DNA of 64,000 nucleotides from Charina bottae. Lineage: Eukaryota > Chordata > Lepidosauria > Squamata > Charinaidae. The stretch lies in contig JALMGJ010000003.1 in assembly GCA_023362775.1 (NCBI GenBank), forward strand, positions 46,579,916-46,643,915. Reading direction: 5' to 3'. Within the stretch, counting starts at the first letter, position 1, and each line of letters opens with the position of its first letter. Below the pieces are notes generated by a model that did no database searches, was not told the origin of the DNA, and saw only the letters and a program-made list of their open reading frames with translations. Made by a program: the position numbers and the translations under genes. Below are positions 23,601 through 35,600 of the stretch, piece by piece.

Positions 23601-26600
23601 TTAACATCCATATGAAACTGCTGGGTTAGGTCATCCATCAGTTCATGGTTCAGTATCTTCAGTATGCTGATGATACCCAGTTGTACATCTAAACCCTGGG
23701 CTGCACAAGTGATCCTGTCAATGTTCTGACCCAGTATCTGGAAGCTGTTTGTATATGAATGGGGAGGAACAGACTGTGGCTCAATCCTGCCAAGACTGAG
23801 TGGGTGTGGCTGTTGCACTTCTCCATTCAAGACTGGTATGTAACTTGGGGGTCCTCCTGGACCCACATCTACTGCTCAAAGAGCAGGTGGCAGCTATGGC
23901 CAAGAGGGCCTTTGCATAGGTTTATCTTAAGTGCCAGTTGTGCCCTTTCCTCACCTGGGAGGCCCTTCAGATGGTCACTGATGCCCTAGTCATCTCGCAA
24001 TTGGACTATTGCAATGAGCTCTTCCAGGCAAAAATGGGTATAAATGGGTATGATCAAAAACAAAGATGGCAAGGACCTAACAGAAGCAGAAGAGATCAAG
24101 AAAAGGTGGCAAGAATATACGGAAGATCTGTATAGGAAGGACAATAATATCAGGGATAGCTTTGATGGTATGGTCAGTGAGTTAGAGCCAGACATCCTGA
24201 AGAGTGAGGTTGAATGGGCCTTAAGAATCATTGCTAATAACAAGGCAGCAGGAGACGACAGTATCCCAGCTGAACTGTTTAAAATCTTGCAAGATGATGC
24301 TGTCAAGGTGATGCATGCCATATGCCAGCAAATTTGGAAAACACAAGAATGGCCATCAGATTGGAAAAAATCAACTTATATCCCCATACCAAAAAAGGGA
24401 AGCACTAAAGAATGTTCAAACTATCGAACAGTGGCACTTATTTCACATGCCAGTAAGGTAATGCTCAAGATCTTGCAAGGTAGACTCCAGTAATTCATGG
24501 AGCGAGAATTGCCAGAAGTACAAGCTGGGTTTAGAAAAGGCAGAGGAACTAGAGACCAAATTGCCAATATCCGTTGGATAATGGAGAAAGCCAGGGAGTT
24601 TCAGAAAAACATCTATTTTTGTTTTATTGACTATTCTAAAGCCTTTGACTGTGTGGATAACAAATTGTGGCAAGTTCTTGGTGGTATGGGGATACCAAGT
24701 CATCTTGTCTGCCTCCTGAGGAATCTGTATAACAACCAAGTAGCAACAGTAAGAACAGACCACGGAACAATGGACTGGTTTAAGATTGGGAAAGGAGTAC
24801 GGCAGGGCTGTATACTCTCAACCTACCTATTCAACCTGTACGCAGAACACATCATGTGACATGCTGAACTTGATGAATCCAAGGCTGGAGTTAAAATCGC
24901 TGGAAGAAACATTAACAATCTCAGATGTGCAGATGATACCACTTTGATGGCTGAAAGCGAGGAGGAGCTGAGGAGTCTTATGATGAAGGTGAGAGAAGAA
25001 AGTGCAAAAGCTGGGTTGCAGTTAAACCTCAAAAAAACCAAGATTATGGCAACCAGCTTGATTGATAACTGGCAAATAGATGGAGAAAAAGTGGAGGCAG
25101 TGATAGACTGTATTTCTAGGTGCCAAGATTACTGCAGACGCTGACTGCAGCCAGGAAATCAGAAGACGTCTACTTCTTGGGAGGAGAGCAATGGCAAATC
25201 TTGATAAAATAGTTAAGAGCAGAGACATCACACTGAGAACAAAGGTCCGCATAGTTAAAGCAATGGTATTCCCTGTAGTAACCTATGGCTGTGAGAGCTG
25301 GACCATAAGGAAGGCTGAGCGAAGGAAGATAGATGCTTTTGAACTGTGGTGTTGGAGGAGAATTCTGAGAGTGCCTTGGACTGCAAGAAGATCAAACCAG
25401 TCCATACTCCAGGAAATCAAGCCAGACTGCTCACTTGAGGGAATGATCTTAAAGGCAAAACTGAAGTACTTTGGCCACATAATGAGAAGACAGGATACCC
25501 TGGAGAAGAAACTGATGCTAGGGAAAGTGGAAGGCAAAAGGAAGAGGGGCCGACCAAGGGCAAGATGGATGGATGATATTCTGGAGGTGACAGACTCGAC
25601 CTTGGGGGAGCTGGGAGTGGCGATGGCCGACAGGAAGCTCCGGCGTGGGCTGGTCCATGAAGTCACAAAGAGTCGGAAGCGACTGAACGAATAAACAACA
25701 ACAACAATGAGCTCTACCTGAGGCTGCCCTTGAAGGCCCTTCAGAAGCTGCAGCTGGTTCAAAATGCAGCAGCATAAACAGTAACTGGCACTTCTCATTA
25801 TGCTCATGTATCACCACTGCTACATGAGCTGCATTGGTTACCAGTTGGCTTCCGAGTGTAATTCAAGGTGCTGATCATTGCCAATAAAGCATTTCATACC
25901 ATAGGGCAGAGCTTTCCAAACTGTGTGTCGGGACACGTTAGTGTGTCGGCTGCAGTGTCTGGGTGTGTCACGGCTGCTGCTGCCTCCGAGCCCTGCCAGG
26001 ATTCCACGCAAGTCCTAGTGCCTGCCTTGTGCCTGGCTGCCTCCAAACCTGCTGTGATTCTGTGCAGGTCCTAGTGCCTGCCTTGTGCCCTGCTGTAAGA
26101 GTGTGTCGCGAAATGATGCATGTCTAAAAAGTGTGTCACCAACATGAAAAGTTTGGAAAGCTCTGCCATAGGGCTTGGTTATTTGAGGGATCGCCTGTCT
26201 CCAGTTGTTTCTGCCTATCGGTGGTATTCAGGCAGAACAAGTGCACTCTAGGTCCCTGCAGTTAACAGCTGTCATCTTGTGGACCGAGAAAGCATGCCTT
26301 CTCTGTTGCTGCCTCTACCCTCTGGAACAACATCCTCCCAGAGATACATGCAGCTGCCATTCTCCAGGGCTTCCAGAAGTCCCTTAAGATCTGAGTCTGT
26401 TCCCAGGTGTGGAGTTAGGGTGTCTGTTGAGCCCGTTGAGTCTTTTTTTTTTAATATTGAGGAATGCTTCTTTTAGTCAGGGCAGTCATGTGGTTTTAGT
26501 TGTGTTCTTTAACTTAAGGTATGGGATATGTTGTAAGCCGCCCAGAGTCTTTTTGGAGTTGGGCGGCCTTAAGAAATCAAATCATATCAATGAATAAATA

Positions 26601-29600
26601 GCATAATAGAAATAGAGGGAGAGAAGTTACTCTCCAATCTGGTGATCAATAGAAATGTTGGGACTATGATGGGTTTGATGGATATATGATGGAGAAAATC
26701 TATCTATGTGATCGCTAAGAATCAGCACCGACTTGGTGGCACAAAATCAATCAATCAATGATTGTAGCAGGTGGCTGTGAGCAGGGAAGAGGCTGTATGA
26801 TTCCTATCTCCCACTAGAAACAGTGACAGTTGAGAAAAGCAACATGGTTCATAATGTAGCAACAGTGATATTTTCATCCATGACTGTAGGGGTCTTTGTG
26901 TCCTGATCAAACAGAGCTCTTCATTCATTTATGTACAAATGCTTAGGAAAAGTGTCTTATTTCAAAAAGTTATCTCCTTAGTTTTAGGGGGGGGGAAACA
27001 CCCACCAACAACTCACACTTAGAGTTCTCAGTTCTTGTTCAAGAACCTAATCTCATGGGTCAAACATTCTTGAGTTAATTGTGCCATGCATTTCAGTGGA
27101 TTTAGAACATGACAATTTAATTATAAAGGGATGTAGAGATAGCCTTGAGAAAGGTATGCAAGAGCCATTAGGAGAGCCATTAGGAGAAAATACATGACAA
27201 CTCAGTCCTGCAAAAGGAGGGAACATGAGAAATAGACTCAAAATAACCTTGCCTTGATTCTGTTCGATATACAGAGGATAGAGAGAAACCCAGGGAAGCT
27301 TTCGGGATTCTGCTATTATACCCTACAACAATAAAATACATCCCTGCAGTCCTGGTGGTGTCTGTTACCTGGCCTGGCCTACCTTGAAGCACTGGCACTA
27401 ATTCACTCACAGGTTAAAGTAAGATCCTGAATCACGATCTTCTGACAACTCTTCTACAGCCTGTTTAATTATAGTTTAACTTGTGACCACTAGTCAGCCA
27501 CCACTAATCCCAATAACAGGGCATTTTAAAGAAATGCCATGCGAAGTCTGGTATCTAATCACATTTTTCTTACCTGAAGACGAAACAAATCTAATATAAA
27601 AAAAGAGAAATGAAGAGATCACAAGTAGAAGAATTAATGGGACTCCGAGCCGGACTGGCAGCTCGACAAGTCAGATTTTTCAGAGTGCTGAAGACCTGGC
27701 TGACTTTTCCCTGTTTGCGGGAGTCTACAGAAAATATAAGACCACTGAAGTTTCTCCCTGGAGAGGGGAGAACCAGAAGATTGCTCACTGGGTCATTGGA
27801 ATTGCCCCCTCCTGCTTTTTTTGTAGTTTTCCACCATGGAAGAACAGGGGGTTGGAAGCAGTGAACAGCTGGAGAAAGCATCAAGCTCTACAGGGAATGG
27901 TAAGACTAAGAGACACTAGAGCTAGAAGCCAGCTTTTAGATCACTTTTATTTTATTTATTTTTCTAGATTAGATCATTTTATCATCTAAGGTCTACCTTT
28001 GGACTTTGCTCAAAATGTTGGCAAATTCTGTGCTTTCTTTGCTATAATAATTATGGTGGAAGTATGATGGATTTTATATTTGAAACATAGTGAAATGTCT
28101 GCATTTTTTTTCTTTTACCTTTCTACTTTACCAGAGAGGAGTCTGTATCACTTGGAAGTATAAGAGTTTTTATTGAATATCTTTTGAATATATTTTGTTG
28201 GACTAACTATTGAGGAATTTGTTTTTATAAACTGTATGAAATATTGCTTCTTTCCTTATTTTTGATTATTGGATTTTTTTATCTTTTACTTTAAAAACTT
28301 TTTGTATTTAGGAAAAAAAATTCTTTTTTCCTTCTCTTCTTTATATTTCTTATAACTGGAAACTATTTGGGATTCAATAGACTCTGCTGGTAATTTTCCA
28401 CTCAGCCCTCTACTCCCCCTCTGAGAAGCTGTTTGTTTTGACTAGAGATAAGCCTGAAGAATGAAGAGGGGGTGGGGGGAAATGGTGTTTTCAACAGCAA
28501 TTCAAGAATTTAAAAAAGAAATTAGTGAAACTCTTTCAGAAATTAAGAAAACACTGGAAATTTTATTAATAGATTTGCAAGGTCAGGAGCAAAAGACTGA
28601 ATTTGAAACAGAAGAAAAAATTTTTGAGATAGAGGAGAAAAAGGAGGTTCAGAAAAATACTTTGACATCCTACACAAGCCAGACAACAAAACAGGCTACA
28701 CATTATAATCTTGGCATAAACACATTGTGGCAGTTGAGAGAAGGAGAAGATTTGAATATGCAACTTGATAGATATTGTGAAATATGGGGAAAAGTCCAGA
28801 AAAAATATTCTGACATTCTACATGAGACAGATAACAAAACAAGCTATATATTATAATTTTGATATAACCTGAATAGGAGATTCAGTTTAATATCGGATAT
28901 AAGGTTAATGAAACCATGGATTTTAATTGGATATAGAGTATGCAAATGTAAATTATATTTCAACTAGTAATATAATTGTTGGGAATATTAAATGCTAAAA
29001 ATTGATATGAGAAACTGTATGGATGTATAAAAATGTGGTATTTCAAATGTAAGATACAAGGTTATAAAATTAGAGATATAAATATAAGTTGATGTTATAG
29101 ATTATATGCCAATTAGAAATTTTTCTATGGAGATACAAGAATGAGAAAATATATTATTAGGATGGGATGTTGAGTTGGAATTAGAATCAATGTTATTACA
29201 GGATGACTTATTTTTATAATTACTAGTATGAATATTATTGAGAATTGTTATTAGGTTATGCATTAGTGGAACAGGTAGCTATAAAAATTTGTTAATTAGG
29301 TAAATATGTAGGAAGATATAGAATATGGTATAATTATAGTCTAAATATAGATTATGGTTAAACTAATGTTATTTGTTATGGATATATATGAAATAGAATA
29401 TATTTTATTTTACTAGAATTAAAATAAGGCCTTTCCTTGTTATTTATATTTCAAGACTAATTGGACTTTATTAAGGATATAAATATAGATGTAAAAATGG
29501 AAAGAGCGAATAAAAAATATCAAACCGATACAGCAATGAACATTTAAATTGACATTACTTCAAGGAGTGGAAATCACAGATGGATTATTGGAGGAATGCA

Positions 29601-32600
29601 AGAAAGGTGAAACCTATAGGAAGATTAGAAGATTGGACTATAGAAATTAGAGTGTATATGACAAAGAAAAGTGTAGTGTATGAAAGGCTAACATTTAAAG
29701 CAAATTATTGTACTTAATGACCAAAGATAGATTGGAGGCCATCTATCTTTTATATTTTTTTTGTCTATCATTTTTCTTGACTTCACTTTTCTTTTACTTT
29801 TTTCTTACTTTGTATTTCTATTTCTATTTCCTTTTCTAACTTTTAATATGTATTTTAAAATTCAATAAAATTTATACAAAAAAAAAAACAAGTAGAAGAA
29901 TTAATGCTAGGCTGACCATATTTCCTAGAGACGAAAAAGGGACCCTAACGCGCACGCCGGCGCACACACGCACACACTCTAACTTTGTTTGAAAACGGGA
30001 CAAAATTGACATTTTGTCCAGAATGACGGGACGGTTGGAAAATGTTAAAATAATGGGACTGTCCCATTCAAAACGGGATGTATGGTCAGCCTAATTAATG
30101 CTAGTCAGATTTAAACATTGTGCTAAACTATAATGTGGCCAGTTGTGCTTTACATTATTTAATTTAATTTAAATTATTTATATGACAGCTCATCTCACAT
30201 GATATGTGAACCCAGACAATGCTAAGCCAGATAGCTTAACAATCTAAACCTGTATAAAGGAACAATTATATGCAATCTGGTTGATATATACATACCTTCC
30301 CATTATTTTCTCTGTCATACAGGTAGTCCTCACTTAAGGAGCGCAATTGAGACCGGCATCTCTGTTGCTAAGCAGCGTGGTCGTTAAGTGAAACATCATG
30401 TGACTGCGCCCGACTTATATCATTTCTGCTCCAGTTGTTAAATGAACCACCTGCGGTTGTTAAGCGCAATGTCATGTGACCGTGACTTGCGACTTACTGC
30501 TGGCTTCCCCATTGACTTTGCTTTTCGGAAGCTGGCTTTGAAGGTCACAAATGGCAATCACATGACCGTGGGATGCTGCAACTGTCAAAAATTCACGTCA
30601 GTTGCCAAGTGCCCGAATTGTGATCACTTGACTGCATGGACACTGCAACAGTCACAAGTTTGAGGACCGGTCGTAAATTCAGCACTGTTGTAAGTTTAAA
30701 TGGTCACTGAACAAGGCAGTCAGTAAGTGAGGACTATCTAATCATGTTATCTAAATTTCAGACTTCTACGTTTCACTTTAGTGACTTGAGTTTAATTTAT
30801 AAAATGCTTTTCAATTTCCTTACTCTATTGCTCAATAATCAAATTTCCCTTTACACAAGCCTACTAAAATCTAATCATTTCTATAACAGGCATCTTAACA
30901 ATGACAGTGTTTCTCGTTGAGCACTTCAGATTGTTGTATTTCATAGTACCTTGCAACAGATTGCATCACTTTAGTAGAAGTGTCTTTTAGAGTGTCTTTC
31001 AAGTTATCCTTTAAGTTGCTGAAGAGTCTCCCTGCACCACCTTTCACCATGTCCAGTAGGCCTCCCCCATAACTAGACTCCATGTCAGGAGATGAGGCAC
31101 CTTGAAAGAAGGAAAACATCCATAAGGACAGTCAATAAACCAAGAACACCACAATAAACCAAGAAATTTAACCACAGCAGCAGATTTTAGGTTAATTGCA
31201 ATAATGTAGTTATTTGAAAGAAAGGGGAAAACGGAGTCACACCAATCGAAGAGAATATTTGTAGCTCAGGGTTGAACTGTGGAGTCCTTGGTGCTCTCTT
31301 AGCCTTGTTGTTTTCTTGCATATGTTTCATTGCCAGACTAGGCAACATCTTCAGTGCAAAAAGGGAGTGGTGTTTGCTCTCAGTTTATATACCGTGGTTT
31401 GCCCTGCTTGTGTTGGTGGGGGTGTTGTTCTCTCCTTGGGAGTTCCTTGATTGAGCTGTTGTTTGCTGCTTGGTTGATTGGCTGAGTTAATAGTTTCTTG
31501 ATTAGGGTCTAGTGTACTGTTTGATTGTTCATCTGGTGTTAATCCTGGTGTTAATCTTTGCATATCTGGGTGTTGATTGCTGGTGAGGCAGTGTTCTGTT
31601 CTTTTGGCTTTTCTATTGTCTCTTTTGAATGGTATGTAAATGTTGTTTATCTCTATGTGCCTGTTGATGGCTGACTTGGAAGTGCCAAGCTTCCAGGAAT
31701 TCCTTAGCGTTCTTGGGTTTGGCTTGGTCTAGCATGCTTACAGTCTCCCAACTGAAAGTATGGTTGAGTCTGTCCATGTGTTGTGAGATTAAAGAGTTTT
31801 CATTGTGTCATCTGACTGCTAGTTGGTGTTCGTGGATATGCTCTGCTAGTATTCTGCCTGTCTGTCCTACACAGTGGCTACTACAGACTTTACACTGTAT
31901 GTTGTAGATGACTCCTGTTTTTTCTTCTTGGACTACTGGGTCTTTTGGGTTACTTAAGATGTTCTGAATCTGAATGTGATGGCATGCTAACTACCACCAC
32001 CAAGACTACATCGCTGAGACAAGCCGAAAAAAAGAAAACTAAACTCCAAACTAAACTACACAAGATAAACCCCAGAAACAAAGAGGTACCGGAACTGGAA
32101 TGGGTGGTCAACATGTCCAGCCACCCACTATCCACTGCAGAACATAATATCCTACAGAAAGGCCTCAACTACAACACAGAGGATGCGAATAAATTAGAAT
32201 TCCTTGCAGCTTTAGAAGCAGCATTTAAAACTACAGGACATACCACAGAAACCCAAGATAATGTAAGACAGATAATCATACCACAAACCAGAAGAATTTG
32301 GAAACAGAACCAACTGAAAGCAGAGGACAGAGCAGCCCTCAATACCCTAAAGTTGGACCAATCTATCATCATCCTCCCAGCAGACAAAGGCCGCACCACC
32401 ATCATTATGGACAGATCCCAATATATACAAAAAGCCAAAGACTTACTTGAGGACTAAGAAACCTATACTAGTTTGGTCTAGTGCAGTGCTTTCCAAAGTC
32501 CTGCCATTGGTGACACACCAACAGCAGTGGCGTGCGTGGCAGCGTGCGTGGCGGCGGCATGCACGGCAGCAGCAGCGGCGGCCTCGTGTTTCACGCTAAA

Positions 32601-35600
32601 GCCCGGAAGCGCTGATGGTGCGCCGCTGTTGGCGATGCACCATCAGCACTTCCGGGTTTTGTCGCGACACACTAATGTGTCGCGACACACAGTTTGGAAA
32701 GCTATGGTCTAGTGGTTAAGGTGCTGGGCTAGAAACCAGGAGGCTGAGAGTTCTAGTCCCGCCTTAGGCATGAAAGCCGGCTGGGTGACCTTGGGCCAGT
32801 CACTCTCTCTCAGCCCAACTCACCTCACAGGGTTGCTGTTGTGGGGAAAATAGGAGGAGGAAGGAGTATTAGGTATGTTCACTGCCTTGTGTTATTTATA
32901 AAAATAATAAAGGCGGGATAAAAATTAAATAAATAAATACCCCAGTAAACACCAATCCTGTACAGAAACTGGACAACCATGTCAAAAGAATCCTTAACAA
33001 CCTAACCAAGAAAGGTCAAATCACAAAAGAAGAACAGAGGTGGATGAAAAGCAGCGGACCCATCATCCCATGCTTCTACAGATGCCCCAAAATACACAAG
33101 CCTGGCATACCGCTCTGTCCAATTGTATTGTTACCAGGGACCCCCACTTACAACATAGCTAAAGAACTTACAAAAAAACTTGGGCATCTCACAGAGGAGA
33201 GCGAATACTCTATCAACTCCCCACTACAGTGCCTCCAGAAAATCAAAGACCTAAAAATAGATGAAGATGAAATTATGGTGTTATTTGATGTCACTGCACT
33301 CTTTACATCCATAGACCCAGCACTAGCAATTGAATCCATGGCAGCAGTTCTATGCAACACACCCAACCTAACCAGATATACTAAGATCAAAATACCCAGA
33401 ATCATGGACCTCATCAACCTCTGCCTCACTACCTACTTTCAGTTTGATGGACAAATATACCCACAAATCAAAGGAACACCTATGGGATCACCACTCTCAG
33501 GACTCATAGCAGAGATTGTAATGCAATGTCTAGAAAGGATAGCACTCCCACGCATACAACCCAAAGTATGGATCCGGTATGTAGATGATACCTTCATCAT
33601 AATAAAAAAGGGAACAACTGGAGGAAATATATGAAACCATCAACATCATCTTCAAAGGAATAAAATTCACAAGGGAAGAAGAAAACAACACACTACCCTT
33701 CTTGGATATACTCATCAGTAGAAGAAATGATGGCAAGCTAGAAACACAAGTCTACTGGAAATCAACCCATACTAACCAAGTGCTCCACTACCAGAGTAAT
33801 AACCCAACCTCCCACAAGAGGAGCTGTGTAAGAACATTATTCAGACAAGCACAAACACACTACAGCAACCCAGAACACCAGAAAAGGAAACAGACCACTT
33901 ATATAGCATCTTCCAGCAAAATGGATACCCACAAAACTTTATCATAAATCATAAATCAAAGTTTATTGATTAGCCCAGGGCTTTCCAAACTGTGTGTCGT
34001 GACACAATACTCTGTTGCCTGGGGGCCCCAAGTGTGTCGCGTGACAACCCGGAAGCGCCGGCAACAGTGCTTCTGGGTTGCCGCGTGGTGGCAGCGGCTA
34101 CCCCTTCGAAAGGGCAGGCTCCAGGGACCCCAAAAATGCCCTCGGTTCCGGCAGGGAGGCAAAAAGCCTCCCCGCGTGTGCACGCACGTTGCCGAGCTTT
34201 CCGGCGCTCAGCTGTTCTGCGGGGAGAATTTCCACCCCGGCCCAAGATCAGCTGTGCCGGGCAACATGCGCATGCGGCGAGGGGAGGCTTTTCACCTCCC
34301 TGCCAGAACCGAGGGCATTTTCAGGGTCCCCAGAGCCTGCCCTTTCGAAGGGGCAGTGGCAGCAGTGGCGCTGCCCCTTCAAAAGGGCAGGCTCCGGGGA
34401 CCCCGAAAATGCCCTTGGTTCCGGCAGGGAGGCAAAAAGCCTCGCTGCAGGCACACGCTGCTGGGATTCCTGGCACAGCTGTTCTGGGGGTGGGGTGGAA
34501 ATTCTCCCCACGGAACAGCTGAGCACCGGAAAGCTCGGTAACGTGTGCGCGCGCGTGCTCAGGGAGGCTTTTCGCCTCCCTGCCGGAACCGAGGGAATTT
34601 TCGGGGTTCCCGGAGCCTGCCCTTTCGAAGGAGCCGCCGCTGCCACTGCGGCAACAACCCAGAAGCACCGCCGGCACTTCCAGTTTTTGCGCCGGCACTT
34701 CTGGTTTTTGCGCCGTATTGGCCGCGGCACTTCCGGGTTTTTGTGGGCTGGCCGTTGGTGTGTCGCCAACGGAAAAATTTGGAAAGCCCTGGATTAGCCC
34801 TTAGGCCGTATCAGAATACAAAATTAAACACTAAATATTAATAAAACTCTATGTGAAATTTAATATAAAAGACAAGTTAAATAAGGGGTTGATAAAAATA
34901 CAGTGGATAAATATACATATAAGTGAAAATACAAATCATATTTCTGTGTCACCCCTGCAATTTACCCTGATCATCCCCACGTATGCACTTTATCAAAAAG
35001 TGCCTGACCACTCAACCCACCACAGCAAAACCAACAGAAGCTATGAGGAGGATTACACTGCCATACATCAGAAACATCTCGGAAACTACCAATAGACTGT
35101 TACAACCACATGGCATCACTGTACCACATAAACCAACCAAAACCCTTCAGAACATCTTAAGTAATCCAAAAGACCCAGTAGTCCAAGAAGAAAAAACAGG
35201 AGTCATCTACAACATACAGTGTAAAGACTGTAGTAGCCACTATGTAGGACACACAGGCAGAATACTAGCAGAGCGTATCCACGAACACCAACTAGCAGTC
35301 AGATGACACAATGAAAACATTTCAGGAAGAGAAATCATTATCTATTCAGGGCACTAGGAAATACCGTCCAATGGAATTAAGTCAAGAAATGCTATTCTGA
35401 GATCTATTTTTTACCTCTATAACTCAAGGATAGCTTAGTATTTGTCAGAATTTGGCTGGATGAGAGTGAAACTGAACCACCACTCTAAGGGAATAGCACC
35501 ATGAGTGATATGATTTCATCTCCTTTAGTGGATTTTTGTTAGAGGGGGATTTCTCTTTCCAGTGCAAGTCTTTCAAATGATTTGCATGAAGGAGGAAAAT

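Larger units (their letters stand above)
23236..26600 (+). mobile_element. L2-type LINE, 5'-truncated, split by BovB and a hAT MITE
   Basis: RT motifs are [20 protein letters not shown] near 23293, QYADDTQLY (YADD codons at 23663-23674), LNPAKTEW, and [14 protein letters not shown] up to 24022. The same ORF resumes at 25716 with [17 protein letters not shown], is broken again by the hAT at 25907-26165, and ends in the usual L2 3' end GTAAGCCGCCCAGAGTC (26534-26550). Multiple stops and frameshifts make it a dead copy, antisense to DNAJC6 in intron 2. Confidence 0.9.
31945..35310 (+). pseudogene. Penelope RT / GIY-YIG polyprotein, broken
   Basis: Segments in order: N-terminal helical region (31967-32455, with [16 protein letters not shown]), RT core 32942-33635 ([49 protein letters not shown] with YVDD at 33578-33589), C-terminal RT (33640-33935, [19 protein letters not shown]), and endonuclease 35000-35310 ([20 protein letters not shown], matching GIY-YIG). 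Inactivated by a stop at 32455, a frameshift near 33634 and three insertion events. The reading frame resumes exactly on each side of the SINE (ETYT / PVNTNP). Confidence 0.9.
31265..35345 (+). mobile_element. Penelope-like element with inverted terminal copy, disrupted by insertions
   Basis: The central body (31967-35318) encodes a Penelope RT and a C-terminal GIY-YIG endonuclease. The left part (31268-31966) is in reverse orientation and repeats the 3' end: 31796-31966 is the near reverse complement of 35148-35318, and it carries on into a terminal repeat with a hammerhead-like core. Insertions: a SINE with a hAT inside (about 32469-32940) and a retroposon with a hAT inside (33945-34986). 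It lies in DNAJC6 intron 1, antisense to the gene. Confidence 0.9.

Noticed and set aside
33956..34797. ORFs of 125-239 codons in a GC-rich stretch
   Set aside because: Entirely inside the 816-bp hAT MITE and made of alternating repeat units translated in several frames.
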